Source: Salvator merianae
Taxonomy: Eukaryota; Chordata; Lepidosauria; Squamata; Teiidae
NCBI GenBank assembly: GCA_003586115.2
Contig: QVOM02000116.1
Span: forward strand, 43,967,024 to 44,031,023
Direction of reading: 5' to 3'
Length of the DNA stretch: 64,000 nt
Shown here: piece by piece, positions 1 to 11,299 of the stretch
How the letters are laid out: every line of letters starts with the position of its first letter
How positions within the stretch are numbered: position 1 is the first letter of the stretch
Notes under the pieces: model-generated
The model's input: the letters and a program-made list of their open reading frames with translations, nothing else
Told to the model about the DNA's origin: nothing
Database searches by the model: none
Program-made: the position numbers and the translations under genes

Positions 1-233
1 CAATATAATTTGAACAGTTTGAATTCATAAACATTTAAAAGAATTGTGAACCCACAGATTTATGACATATTTTGGAGGTAATGCATATTCCTGTAGTTAT
101 GGTAAAGAATTAAATCATGGTCCCCATGTCTTATTAAAAAGCACATTTTGTAAGAATCCTGACATTTGTTTATACTACTACTGAATATATTCAAAGATCA
201 TCATTTTTCATAACTTAGAATACTTTAAATTCT

Positions 234-252
234 AAAAAAAAAAAAAAAAAAA
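234..252. repeat. A-rich run (19 A)
   Basis: Uninterrupted run of A followed by a purine-rich stretch. No element recognised upstream that would make it a retroposon tail. Confidence 0.9.
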
Positions 253-358
253 GCAGGGTGGGAGGAGGAACTCTCATTGTGAAAAATCATCAGAGTCATG
301 AGAAATGTAATAAAATTTCTAACCAAAATGGAAAATTCTAAATCCCTAAAAGAAAGAA

Positions 359-361
<3 letters not shown>

Positions 362-401
<40 letters not shown>

Positions 402-410
402 GAGAGAGCG
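362..410. repeat. (GA)n microsatellite
   Basis: About 24 GA units, interrupted near the end by GTGA. Read on the minus strand it gives a spurious Ser-Leu repeat frame that is not a gene. Confidence 0.95.
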
Positions 411-419
411 CTTGTTAAT

Positions 420-1030
420 CAGCTGTGTACAGACAAATTCTAATTGTTTCTGCAACCTCCTCCAGTGTCTAATATTGTATTAAACCTCAGTGTCAGGATT
501 TTGGTTACTTATGCAAAAAATCACATCTGCAATTGATAGAAATATTTATCAGGTTGTTCCCTAAACTGAAAAACCAGTGAAGCAAGTAATAACATTTAAA
601 ACAAATAGGAAAGCACAAATGAAAATGAAGCAACTGAATAATTACACAATATGCAGAATAAATGATATCAAAAATCCAGTTCTGTTTCAAATCAATAATG
701 CTGAAATATGACAGCAAGTTAATGATGGTGTAGAATTAATAAATAATATTTTTAAAAAATCCAGTCAAAATACCTTTGCAAAATGATACTAGGCAATTGA
801 ATCTTTGCCATTGTTCCTTAATGAAAAGCAATTGGTTCCTGAAAAACGTCTTGCTGCTTCTGTTGTTAACAATCCAAGAAATTATCAAGCTAAGTTGGAG
901 TCTTGCTCCTCAATTTATTATTTCAATTTGTCCAATAACAAGAAGTAATATGTTCTTCTGTGGTGTAATATTGGCTATTTGAAGTAATATTAAGAATTGA
1001 CAGAAACACAATTCAATCTACATTCCAGAA
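420..1030. other. Anonymous AT-rich sequence
   Basis: No repeat family, splice-flanked frame or RNA gene recognised. Short frames in all phases are what chance gives at this base composition. Confidence 0.6.
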
Positions 1031-1054
1031 AGAGTCTCAGTACCCTCAGAATCC

Positions 1055-1255
1055 TGTTTAAGAACATAAGATGAGCCCTACTAGATCAGAACATAGCCCA
1101 CATAGTCTAGCATCTCATCTCACACAGTGGCCCACCAATTTCTTCTGGGCATACTCAAGCAGAAGACAACAGCAAACCCTTCACCTGCTCTCAACGCCTC
1201 TCAAATGGTCTTTAGGGACATCCTGCCTGTCTCTCCACCCCAGAGAGGCCTAGAA
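1055..1255 (-). mobile_element. CR1-like LINE 3' end, copy 1
   Basis: Starts with AAGAACATAAG and continues through a degenerate 'pale' version of the tail seen at 9.3-9.9 and 11.3-12.1 kb (GATCAGA...CCCA, AGTCTAGCATCTCATCTCACACAGTGG). It is in reverse orientation. Only the last ~200 bases of the element are present, the usual 5' truncation of a LINE. Confidence 0.75.
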
Positions 1256-1290
1256 ACCATTAATTCACTTGTTCTTCATTAATTTGTCTA

Positions 1291-1452
1291 TAAGACTATA
1301 AGAGGAGTCCTGCTGAATCCGGACACAGCCCATCTAGTCCAGCATCTCATCGCACACAGTGGGCTACCAATTGCTTCTGCGCATTCTGAAGCAAAAGACA
1401 AAGGTGAAAGCTTCACCTGTTCTTGACTCTCTGCAAATGGCCTTTTGAATAC
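1291..1452 (-). mobile_element. CR1-like LINE 3' end, copy 2
   Basis: Second copy of the same tail in the same orientation, ~35 bases after the first. Shared blocks include AGTCCAGCATCTCATCGCAC and GGTGAAAGCTTCACC. It could be an independent insertion or a local duplication. Confidence 0.75.
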
Positions 1453-1559
1453 TATGTCATATACTCATTAAGCATCTTTTGCATGTAGAGAAGAAAGCTC
1501 TGATCCGCATATAGAATCAACCTCAACAAATCCACTTCAAGTGAGAATTTCAGTATGGA

Positions 1560-2560
1560 TCTAAGAATAAGGTTTGCCCAGGTGTGGGATCTCTGTCACT
1601 GCAGTATTCTGAGTTGATAATTCCTAACAGACTGTAGAGGCTGAATGATGGTGGGAAGAACCATTTTTTCATTGATCATGGGGTTGGTTAGATGATCTTG
1701 GAAGTATCTTTGAACTACCAGCCCAGTGGAGCCCCAATATACTCTTAGACCAAGCCTTCCAGTAGATCGCCGTATCCAGACTGGGTGAAGTATTGGAGTG
1801 GGCCATGATGCAAAAATGCCACCATAACTCACTCCAGTTGTAGACCTCTTGTAAACAGTCTACACAGCATTCCATGCTGGTATACCAGACCAGCAGCTTA
1901 TGTGCAGATGGCACACAAGTGGATGGTTCAGTATACCACGGCTCAGTGGCCTGTTGCCATTTCACCTTGCACTCAATATTGGTGCCAGAAGTGTACCACA
2001 AAGCAGCCCTGGCCAGCAGCTGGGATGAGCCATCATGAGTCATGCTACATGTTTCATTCCAGCACAGTATGGGCAGAAGTAGTTTAGAATAGATTATTAT
2101 GATGCACTGTACATGAAGATGCTCTTGAAGACAGCTTGCAAGCTGTATCTTATGCAGAATGTAGCAGCAAGCCTGCTGACGGGCACTACTGGCTAGATGT
2201 ATATCATGCTGGTAGTAAAGAAATTGCACTGGATGCTGATTTGCGACTAAGCCCAATTCAGTGTTTTAACTTTTATAAAGCCCTCAGTGACTTGCCCCCA
2301 AATATATATGGAAGTGCCTCCTCCCACACAGACCTGTTTGTGCACTAAGAGAGGTCCTCCTAGTCACCCTTGGTAGCTAAAGATTAGGGACTCATGAAAG
2401 GGCCTTCTCTGTGATAGTCCCCAGCTGCACAATGCCCTTCCTTTAGAGGTGTGTCAAGTGCCACCAATTTATACATTTAGGTGCTTCTCTTTGACTACAC
2501 CTTTGGGCTAGGTAGAATCTTCTTCTGTATGAACAAAGTTCCACTAGCATACATGTTCTA
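1560..2560 (+). mobile_element. L2-like LINE, 3' half of ORF2, decayed
   Basis: Several frames carry L2-type reverse transcriptase C-terminal patterns: TGTGCAGATGGCACACAAGTG near 1905 gives CADGTQV, a mutated YADDTQ catalytic box. Near 2090-2210 a frame reads DYYDALYMKMLLKTACKL, then MQNVAASLLTGTTG. Near 2217-2260 VKKLHWML is the 'ELHWLP' box. AFSVIVPS near 2405 is the terminal 'AFSVVAPRLWN' box. Frameshifts and stops separate them, so it is dead. The family assignment comes from motif order; the subfamily is unknown. Confidence 0.75.
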
Positions 2561-2628
2561 GCCAATGTGGATCGCCATCTTGGAACTCCATGCACCTTCT
2601 GACTGCCCTCCCACCCCTAGTGACAGGA

Positions 2629-2853
2629 CCCATCTCCACTTAAGTTTTAATCCAGCTTCAGTCCATTTTCAGAGAGAGAGGACATATCAGCAAAGTGACA
2701 ATCTGTTTTCTTTCATCATTATCCAAAGTCAGAAAATCCAACTTTGGGTTATACATCTGTAAATGTGGAAAGAAAATGGATAGTCACTTTGCTGATGGAT
2801 TCTCTCACTCTGAAGGTGGACTGAAGCTGGATTAAAATTTAGGTGTAGATGGG
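2629..2853. mobile_element. Fold-back (inverted repeat) MITE
   Basis: Left arm 2629-2714 and right arm 2768-2853 are inverted copies of about 86 bases with a 53-base spacer. They share, among others, TTTTAATCCAGCTTCAGTCCA and CATCAGCAAAGTGAC (ATATCAGCAAAGTGAC on the left). No coding capacity. Superfamily is not clear from the ends, and the element may extend outward since CGCCATCT occurs just outside both arms. Confidence 0.75.
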
Positions 2854-2884
2854 CTCTTAGATGTAAGAAGCGCCATCTCGCCTA

Positions 2885-3480
2885 GAGGAAGGGTACATTT
2901 GGATGAAGACCATGTTTAACAGCTCCTGGTTGGTAACAAACTCGCAATACTGAAGGGAAAAAGTATGTTGAGAGGGACTCAGTAGATATAGGAGGAGAAA
3001 AGAAGAGAATCAAAATAGAAGAGATTTATTCAACCACAGCTTATGAAACAGCTGCAGGACAATGGGGATGGGCAAGGCTTATCCACTGCAAATCAAAGGA
3101 TGGTTTAGAGAGATCAGAACAAAATATAATATAATCTCATTATGCCTAAGAGTGTCAGATATTAAGTGACTAAGAAAAGCTGAGGCACTAGCAATTCTAA
3201 ACAGAAAATAACTATATTCTGTAAAGATAATGCCATCCTTATGACTGCATTCCTTAGAATATGAGGAGTTCCACTGTGCCTAACATGATTGGCTCAAGCA
3301 GAGTCTTGGTGGGAGTGCTTGGGGAAAGTGCAATACCTTTTTAGGTCTCATCCAAATGGGAGGAATATAGAGCCATTTATGGCTGCACTAAGGTGAGATT
3401 GCCACACGGGTCTGTGTCAATCCCACCATCACTACGCAATATCTCTCCTAAAATGCATGATAGCCTATTTCAGAAAAAAA
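2885..3480. other. Anonymous sequence
   Basis: No family recognised; moderately AT-rich with no open frame of note. Confidence 0.5.
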
Positions 3481-3494
3481 CTACTCTCATGGTG

Positions 3495-3792
3495 GGTTTT
3501 CCCAAAATAGCGCTATGACTTACCTTTTTCTGTGGCCACTGTGCACATGTGGTGGCAAAAAAGATGACCGTGCATGCACAGTAGTGGCATCGTGCACAGT
3601 CAGATATTTTGCCCTAGTGAAATACCCTGATGTGCATGGCCACCGCACATGTGTGGAGGCCAGAAAAATGGCTGTACAAGCTCAATGGTCACGATTGCAC
3701 ACTTCCAGTTATTTCATGCCAGTGAAATATCTGGATGCACGTATCACTAAAACATGCATAGACAGTGCAGGCCCCCGTCTGTCTAGCTAACA
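3495..3792. mobile_element. Probable MITE rich in GTGCACATGTGG-type palindromes
   Basis: Repeated short self-complementary blocks (CCACTGTGCACATGTGGTGG; GCCACCGCACATGTGTGGAGGCC) and a doubled GTGAAATA...GATGTGCATG / GTGAAATATCTGGATGCACG pattern. It resembles decayed versions of 'GCGCATGCGC' MITEs common in reptiles. No target duplication found. Confidence 0.4.
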
Positions 3793-3904
3793 AGCTATAA
3801 TTCTGGAGTGGCTTCTCTCTGGAATATTGCCTGTTAGCACAATATTCAGCCAGTGTCTGGAGCCAATGTTAAATAATATACTGTCCTTTAGATTATAGCA
3901 CTGC

Positions 3905-4213
3905 TTTTTACAATGTTATCTATGAAGCCTCTGCTAGTTTCTCAGTCCTTTGATTCCCCCCCCCACACACATCCTTCATCTTTTCAAATTATTTTCCATG
4001 GCCTCTGTGAAAATGCCCTTTTCATGGGTAAAAACACAGCAAAAATGCAAATATTCGATCAAATGCTTAATTTTCACAAAGGGGGCAAGTGGTTCATTTT
4101 GACTGAATTCTAAAAATACGAAAAACTGCATTTTTGATTCAATGCGAATATCTGCCAGTGTGAAATACTGAATCTAATTTCTGAATCCAAATGTAATTTT
4201 GCACATCTCTAAT
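3905..4213 (-). mobile_element. hAT-like MITE, 'TAGAGATGTGCA' family
   Basis: Ends in TTTTGCACATCTCTA, the terminal repeat shared with the copies at 20.9, 31.8, 36.4 and 39.0 kb, here in reverse orientation. Internal ATTCGATCAAA, GTGAAAATG and CCCTTTTCATGGGTAAAAACAC match the 36.4-kb copy inverted. The other end is not clear (C-run near 3957). Confidence 0.65.
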
Positions 4214-4564
4214 GGGGTGCCTCTTCTTAAAATACTCTTTATAGCCCCACATGAAAACTGCTGAAAGGATTCCTTCACATACACAGACATGCCACTGCAT
4301 TAGTTACAGCCAAATGTGCAAACCTGGCTCCACTGAAAAGAAGATTGAGCTGAGATCAGCCTATGGAATGTTTGAAAGCTCAGGTAGATAAACACACCAA
4401 CTTATATATATATAGTGTCATTCAGTATTGCTCATGCATGCATGAATCCAAGCCAGATTTGACCTGTTAACTGGAGAAATGTGATGGCCATCAATGTATA
4501 CATCCTGAAGTTGAAAGCCATCTTGCATTACAACATGGCAATATGGTGATTAATTATACTCTTC

Positions 4565-4835
4565 CATTTTGCCCTAATGAATTTTGAAGGACATTTATTT
4601 AACAAGCCCCTTCTGAAGCTTTTGTACATGATTGCAAATGACACGTGTGACGTCCAGCAGGCCTTTCTTTTGCATAATGGTCACAGATTATACTTAGGAG
4701 CAGTAACATGGAGGCAAAGTGACAGCTCCAGTCACTTAATGAGAAGTTTATTAAGAAACTAGGGCTGATTATCAGCTGCAAATTAACCATAATGTGTGTA
4801 ATCAGCAGAGATGTCACATTGGAGGAAGAAAGATG
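4565..4835. promoter_or_regulatory. Candidate conserved non-coding element
   Basis: Single-copy block with no repeat signature, dense in homeodomain and HMG-type motifs: CTTAATGAG, TTATTAAG, GCTGATTATCAGC palindrome, CAAATTAACCATAAT, TGACACGTGTGACGTC. Chosen by texture only; conservation cannot be tested here. Confidence 0.3.
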
Positions 4836-4879
4836 ATAAACAGCCTGAAATGCTCATTTCCCTGTTAATCAAAAAGTAC

Positions 4880-5685
4880 CTACAGCTCATTTAAAGATTT
4901 TTGTCTGCAAGAATCCAGAGATATCTAAGTCTGGGATAGGTTTCAGAGATCCTATCAGTTGAATATTTAGCATTCAGCATTCCTTCAGGAGATTAAAAAA
5001 AAAAAACCTACATAATTCCTTATGCAGAACACAAAGACAAAAAGCTAATTCATGCAACAGATTCATTCATATAATACTTCAAAAAAGAGTTGGTTGACAT
5101 ATGGTCATCAGACATGTGGTTAGGGATGCCCACAGGATGAATGTGAGACTCAAGAGACAGACAGCAAATTAAAAATAAACAGTAAACAATAAACAAACAA
5201 TCTTTACTGCACACCCAAGCTTCTGATTATCCATCCCTTCCACAGACTGGAAATAATAACTCTTGAGGTGCATCCTGTTTGACACAGATGGGGCAGGAAG
5301 CCACAGAGGCTCCCGCAGCCAATGGAAATATCTGCTAGAAGCCAACCAATCAGGGGCCCAGAAATCTGGCCAGCAGCAGTCACAGATGGGTTGCCAGGCT
5401 TCGAGACAAAGCAACAGCAATATGAGGTAGTATTTTCTTTTTCCTGTATGAACGCTTTTTTGTTGTTTGTTTTTGGTTGGGTACACATGGTACACATTTT
5501 GTAAAAGGGCTGTTTGAAAAAAGCCCAGTATGATCACACCCTAACTGTTGTTGTATAGTAATTCCTTATTGTTTTTTGCAATTTTCCATACTATCTCAGA
5601 CTGCTGGGATTTCTAGTTCAGCTTCTGGACAATCACACATTAGCCACTGAGTTTAAATCTGGAGTCCTTTGTGTTATTCATATTA
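4880..5685. other. Anonymous sequence
   Basis: Contains a short A-run near 4996-5007 and an AT-rich stretch with repeated AACAATAAAC near 5180. No gene or family recognised. Confidence 0.5.
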
Positions 5686-6060
5686 TTTATTTATTTATTT
5701 GTATTTTTTCCCACTCTATATCAAATGGTCTCAGAATAAGCTACACAAGTAAAAAAAATAAAAATGGGGGAAAAGGTCATTTCACTGCTAAAGGACTAGG
5801 TAAAGTGTGTCTTTGCTAACTGTACAAAGGTGTGAAGTGGTGGAGCTTGATCCATGTTAGGGTATACATCATTCCATAACCTGGGGGCTAACACAGACAA
5901 CGCCCTCTCATTTATCTGGATAGCTTTAATTTCTGAGCTGGTGCAATTGCAAGCAGGATCTCTTCAAGTGTTCTATGAGATGGAGTGCTCCCCCAGATAT
6001 TTGGGGCACAAATTGTTTAGGGTGCAAAAAGAAAAGGGGAGGTAAACCTGAAACAAATTG
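5685..6060 (-). mobile_element. L2-like LINE 3' end
   Basis: Begins with (ATTT)n then CCCACTCTATATCAAATGGTC..., the reversed tail of an L2-like element. On the minus strand near 5872-5910 the frame EGVVCVSPQVME aligns by pattern with the 'RAFSVVAPRLWN' box. Decayed. Confidence 0.65.
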
Positions 6061-6660
6061 CAAAGAAAATAGAATTTGATCTTCTGTGCTGAGGTAGGTG
6101 TTTCAAGGAATAGATAAAATATCTAGCAAAATCTGAGTGGAACATCTTGGAGAATACTTTTTTTTACTTAAAATTGCTGGATTTTACTTAAAGCTGTCTT
6201 TTTAATGTCACATGTAAATAGCTTCAATTTACTAACAAAATAAGGGATTTAAGTGCACCTTTAGGCATAACGCTATCTTAGAGGCTTGTCACAGAAATAT
6301 ACAAAAAAGAAATGAGTTCTATACAACAAGCAGCAATTTGCACAATAAAACTGTCAGAGGTGTGGAGAAGAGCTAGGCTTTGCCTTTGATCTCTCTGAAC
6401 TGTGTTTTGATCTGCATCAGACCAAATCATAGGTTCCATTCAGATTAAGCCCCTTGCAAGGTTGGACAGAGCAACTCAAGGCACCAGACAACATAGACAG
6501 CTCTGAGGCCTCACTCTTTGCCTTCCAGATTATCACTGTGAGTAGAACACCACTTGCTGAGACAATGTCCCTGGAAGGCCTCAATAGCAAAGGTCAGGAA
6601 GTTGACCACAGAGTCATGCTACATATTCTGGATGTGGTCCAAAATTCCAGATAAGGATCA
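6060..6660. other. Anonymous sequence
   Basis: No clear family. The part from ~6440 may be 5' continuation of the L2-like remnant that follows. Confidence 0.4.
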
Positions 6661-7272
6661 TCATGGGGGTGACACATTTCTCCCTTGCTGAACTCTCAAA
6701 AGGAGGTGTGTATCAGGAGTAGGCCTTTCCACTTTTGCCAGAAGTCACTCCCTTTAGAGGATGCGGCAAGAGGTGTCTGCATCTGGTGCCTGGTCAACCC
6801 TATGTTGGCTTTAGGCATCATATAGATGGTGCCACCATTCAGAGAAATTGATGGCAAGACTCCAGTCTGAATTATTTGCTGATCCATTGGACTTTTTCAC
6901 ACTAGGCTGATAGACTGGCCCAGCAGAAGGTCTGGAATACCTCATCTGCATTTCAGATTGATTGCCATACCTCTTCGCAGCATGACGTATCTGCAATGGA
7001 TATGATGCTGGATCAGGCTATGGCATGAAAATGGTGCTCTAGTGTTCCAACCACAGAGACATATAAACAGTCCACACAGTGTTCCAAGTCAATATACTAA
7101 ACAGCCACTCTTGTGCAGATGACACACAAGTGGGTGATTCAGTAAACCTGGGCTTAGAAGCTTGGAGGATGGCCCTTGATATATGCCACCAGCCACTCGT
7201 CAATGCCTGGGCCAGATCATTTGATCAGACACAGCATGGCATGTGTCACCACACACCATGTGGAAACTGACA
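6660..7272 (+). mobile_element. L2-like LINE RT fragment
   Basis: Near 7100-7140 a frame reads SCADDTQVGDSVNL, with the YADDTQ reverse transcriptase active-site box. The stretch AAACAGTCCACACAGTGTTCCA before it matches AAACAGTCTACACAGCATTCCA in the 1.6-2.6 kb copy. Upstream frames are heavily mutated. Abuts the CR1 tail that begins at 7276. Confidence 0.65.
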
Positions 7273-7275
7273 TTG

Positions 7276-8660
7276 TTAGAACATAAGACATATACATAAG
7301 AGAATCCTTGCTGGATCAGGCTCATTTAGTCAATCATCCCATCATCCATGGTGATTCACCATTTGCTTCTGAACATTCTCAAACAGAGAATGAAGGCGAA
7401 ACCCTCACCTCCTCTTGACCCATTACAATGGTCTTTAAGGCATCCTGCCTATCTCTCCAACTAGTATCTAAGCATCCATTCTAGTAGCCACTGTTACACC
7501 TGTCCTCCATATATTTGTTTAAACCTTCCTTAAAGCCATCCACAATAGTGGCCATCACCACCTCCTCAGGCAACAAATTCCATAGACCAATGGCCTGTTG
7601 TGTGTAAAAATACTTCCCCTTATCTGTCCTAACTTTCATACCCAACAGCTTCATAGAGTGACCTTGGGTTCCAGAGTGTTGTGCAACAGAGATTTTTTTT
7701 TTCTCAATCCACCTTTTCTACATCATGCATGATTTTATAACCTTCAATCAGGTTCCCTCTTAAACACTGTCTTTCAAGCTTGAATAGGTCTACACATTGC
7801 AACCTGATCTTATACAGGAGGCATTCTAAAACCCTGGTCATTGTGGTTGCCCTTTTTGACCTTTTTCAAATTCTACAATATACTTCCTAGGTGTAGTGAC
7901 CAGAACTGTATAAAATACTGCAAATGTGGTCTCACATAGATTTATTAAAGAGACACAGCTACACTTGTCAACTTATTTTCTATTTCCTTCCTAATTATTC
8001 CTAGCACTGAATTTGGTTTTTTTCACTGTTGCTACGTACTAAGTCATCACTTTCATTGAGTTATACACCAGAATCCTGAGGTCCCTTTTTTGGTCCATTG
8101 CAGGAAGCTCAGACCTCTTCAAATTATAGGTGTAATTTGGGTTTTTTTGAACCAGTGTGCATCACCTTGTGCTTACTAACATTGAAGCTCATTTAGCATG
8201 TGATTGGCTGCTTACCTAACATCAAGAGGTCTTCACAATTTCTTTCAGTTTTCACTACCCTGAATAATTTGGTGCCATCTGCAAACTTTTCTATCTCACT
8301 ATTTAGTCCTAATTCTAGATAATTTATGAATAAATTAAAAAAAACAGGTCCTGATACTGAACCTGGGAGGAACCACACTTTTACTTCCCTCCATTTTGAG
8401 GATTGCCCATTCATTATTATTCTCTGTTTCTTGTCCTTTAGCCAGTTACCAATTCAGGACAGGGCAGAACCTGCCATCTTATGCCATGACTATTGAGTTT
8501 ATTCAAGAGTCTTTGATGAAGGACATTGTGAAAAGCCTTCCGAAAACCCAGATAGACAATGTAAACTGGATCACTTTTATCCACAAGTTTGTTGACACAA
8601 AGAATTCTAGCAAGGCACAGTTTATTCTTGTGGATTGTTTCTGCTGCATGAACCACTGTT
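7276..8660 (-). mobile_element. CR1-like LINE, RT to 3' end, decayed
   Basis: Reverse-oriented element: its 3' tail is at 7276 (AGAACATAAGAC...CTGGATCAGGCTCA) and its RT domain lies at 8190-8656. Minus-strand RT boxes: VYLGFRKAFHNVLHQRLLNK (8438-8656), where the catalytic Asp of 'YLDFxKAFD' is Gly, and GPVFFNLFINYLELG...KFADGTKL (8193-8414), where the second Asp of 'FADDT' is Gly. Both catalytic positions are lost and the frame is broken. It is an ordinary dead 5'-truncated insertion. Confidence 0.85.
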
Positions 8661-8919
8661 AGCCATTTTTAGAGTCCTGATTTGAATGAACTTTCATAAA
8701 AAGGTGGAAAAAGTGACTGAGGATTTATGAAGTACCGTGTTGCCTAACCTATTCTATTGACTTATGTCCTTTTGCAATGTAGCTTGAAATGCTAGATTAC
8801 CTGACACATTGTTTTCTCTGCTAACTAATCTGCATGTTGTTGATTTGGATTCTACCTTTGAATTCCTACTTTGCTGTCAAATGCAATGAATAACAGGTAC
8901 AGGCCTCTGAATGCTGGTT

Positions 8920-8985
8920 AAACAAATATTTTAATTATTGTAAACTGCCCTGAGACCTCAGGTGAATATAAAGCAGCAGCACTGG
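8920..8985 (+). mobile_element. L2-like LINE terminal tail
   Basis: TAATTATTGTAAACTGCCCTG then AGACCTCAGGTGAATATAAA is the typical non-coding 3' terminus of reptile L2-like elements. Confidence 0.5.
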
Positions 8986-9254
8986 ATTTCTCAAATAGAT
9001 CCTTTCCTAGCTGCTTTCCTCTTATAGTTCCTACTAGAATAACTTTTCTACTAGCCAGTCTTCAAGACTGGCAATGAATCTTACTGGCAGATACTGGAAT
9101 AGCAAAGGAGCAGAAGATGAAGTACCTGCACCCCTGCTTTGTAATTTCTTCAGTGAAAATTACTTCCTGCTTAATTACTACTTGGCAATGACACATTCAA
9201 AGTTGCAAGTCTGTGATGGCTACATATGATCTTCCATTAGCTTTATTACTACAG

Positions 9255-9905
9255 GCTCACACAATATTCCAGATTTGGAACATTGTTTACAATTTTGATC
9301 ACCACACCTCAGAAAGGATATTGTGGAACATGAAAAAGTGCAGAAAAGGGCAGCCAGAATGATCAAGGGGCTGGAACACCCTCCCTTATGAAATCAGGCT
9401 GCAGTGTTTAGACCTCTTCAGCCTTGAAAAATGGCATTGAAGAAGAGACCTGACTGAAGTTCATAAAATCAGGTGTGGTGAGAAAAGAAGATGATAGAGA
9501 AAAATTATTTTCTCTAAAGCACAACACTAGAACCAAGGGACATTCTATGAAGCGGATGGGCAGGAGAGATGGGACTGATAAATAGAATATTTTTTTCACA
9601 CAACAGATCATTGGTTAATGCAATATATTATCTGAGGAAGTGGTGATGACAACTACGATGAATGACTTTAAGAAAGGATTAAATAAATTCATGGAGGTCA
9701 GGTGTATCAATGGCTACTAAACTTGATGCCTAGGTACTGCCTACGGGTTGGAAAGACAGAAAGGATGCCTCCAAAGGACATTTTCAGGGTGTCGAAAGCA
9801 GGTGAAGGTTTTGCCTTTGTCCTTGGTGGGCCACTACATGAGACAGGATGCTGGACTAGATGAACTGTGACCTGATCTAGCAGGGCTCCCCTTATGTTCT
9901 TCTTC
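9255..9905 (+). mobile_element. CR1-like LINE 3' half
   Basis: Frame fragments read SPHLRKDIVEHEKVQKRAAR then MIKGLEHPP, the CR1 ORF2 C-terminus, followed by the tail with GACAGGATGCTGGACTAGATG and GATCTAGCAGGGCTCCC, ending TTATGTTCTT at ~9901. Same subfamily as 11.3-12.1 kb. Stops and frameshifts throughout. Confidence 0.85.
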
Positions 9906-10300
9906 TAAGATATGAGGTCATGATAGGTGATCAGAGGAGGCACAGTCAAAAGGACTGCATTGCAAAGGGGTGCTGGCCCACAGCAGCAGCCCCCAAAGAA
10001 TGTGGTTATGGAGGTAGAAAACTGCCTCTGCATAGACATGGTGTTGGGGAGGTGGCTTGAAAGTAGCTGCAATGGGAGGCAGCTTGAAAGCAGTCTCCTA
10101 AGTGTTCTCCAGCAGTAGATTGCCCCAGTGTTCATGTTCAGACAGCAGAAAACACCTGAGTCAGTCTACCATGCATGAGGAGCCCAAGGTCATTTCGCCA
10201 GGCTTCTGGAAGCAGCACCCATGGTCAACAGGGAAAATGGTCCAAGTGACTGGGTGGATGAAGCCCAAGAATTGTAGCTACTTTAAGCTGGGTTTGAGAG
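9905..10300. other. Anonymous sequence
   Basis: GC-richer than its flanks, with no family recognised. Confidence 0.4.
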
Positions 10301-10455
10301 GCGCCCTCTTGTATTTGGTGCTGCTTTGTTTTCTAATTATTGAATTATTATTACTACTACATTGTTATATTTTGTATTGTATTGTATTTTTTTCCCTTGA
10401 TAACTGCTCTGAGAAGTATTCGAAAAGGTGATATATAAACAGATTGATTGACTGA
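10300..10455 (+). mobile_element. L2-like LINE terminal tail
   Basis: TTATTGAATTATTATTACTAC...TTGTATTGTATTGTA then CTGCTCTGAGAAGTATTCG and GATATATAAACAGATTGATTG: the non-coding end with the simple-sequence terminus typical of these LINEs. Confidence 0.55.
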
Positions 10456-11050
10456 AGTGCTCTAGACATATTTTTTCTGACCATCTATCATCCATCTATC
10501 TAGAAATATGATTTTACAGTTTCTTCCAGGACTTTTCAGTGGCACGGGATGCAACAGAAGTCTCCAGCACAAATACATACTGCTTTGTCTGCTGTGTTTG
10601 AAGCCCATGGTGGGCTGGCAAATTTTTCTTTGATGCAGCCCATTTCAGATTGCCAGCATGCCTTTGGCTTCAAAGAAAGCCAACAAACCTGGCACTTCCA
10701 GCTACATCCTCATTCGCCTCCCACCACTGGAAGCTGCCTATTGCATACCTGGGGTTATGTATTAAAATGTTTTCCAGAGGGTGGACCCAACAATCTGTGC
10801 AAAATTTGATTTTAGTTTTAGAAAGTGTGATTATTGTTACTGAGTGCTGCCACAACTCCTTCCCACAGTGGATGGGATACAATATTCTCTGTGTGGGAAG
10901 GCAGAGTCCATCGGACTTACTGAAAAACAATAGGTAGAGATGATACTACAGACAGCTCACTTCACCACTGGTACTGCCTCTTCTTCTTTTCTCCTTTAGG
11001 AAGTTTTATTGCTGGCTAAAGGTTGACAAGAATTGTCTGAAATTATTTTT
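10455..11050. other. Anonymous sequence
   Basis: Contains CATCTATCATCCATCTATC (10482-10500). The rest shows no family. Confidence 0.5.
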
Positions 11051-11054
11051 TTGT

Positions 11055-11135
11055 TGGTTAACTTGTTTATTTTTCTATTCTGCCCTATAACTGAAGGTCT
11101 TAGAGCAGCACACAATATGTAAGCTTAGATGAATT
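11055..11135 (-). mobile_element. L2-like LINE terminal tail
   Basis: TTATTTTTCTATTCTGCCCTA, then AACTGAAGGTCTTAGAGCAG. This is the reversed tail also seen at 25.97 and 50.67 kb. Confidence 0.5.
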
Positions 11136-11299
11136 TGACACATGGGGAAAAGGAAACTGGGAGGGAACAGCAAAAGCATAATGGAATTGCAAGGAGAAGG
11201 CCTTGCTGGAATCAGCCTCACCACAGGGCTGATGGAGTAGCCCTGCTTCCCCTCTGGTCATTTAGTGCATCTATAAACTGATGGTGGCTGAGCTTTCTG

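Noticed and set aside
225..455. Ser-Leu repeat frame on the minus strand
   Set aside because: Translation of the (GA)n microsatellite.
8193..8656. Reverse transcriptase frames as a functional gene
   Set aside because: Catalytic Asp residues replaced and frames broken; a decayed CR1 LINE.
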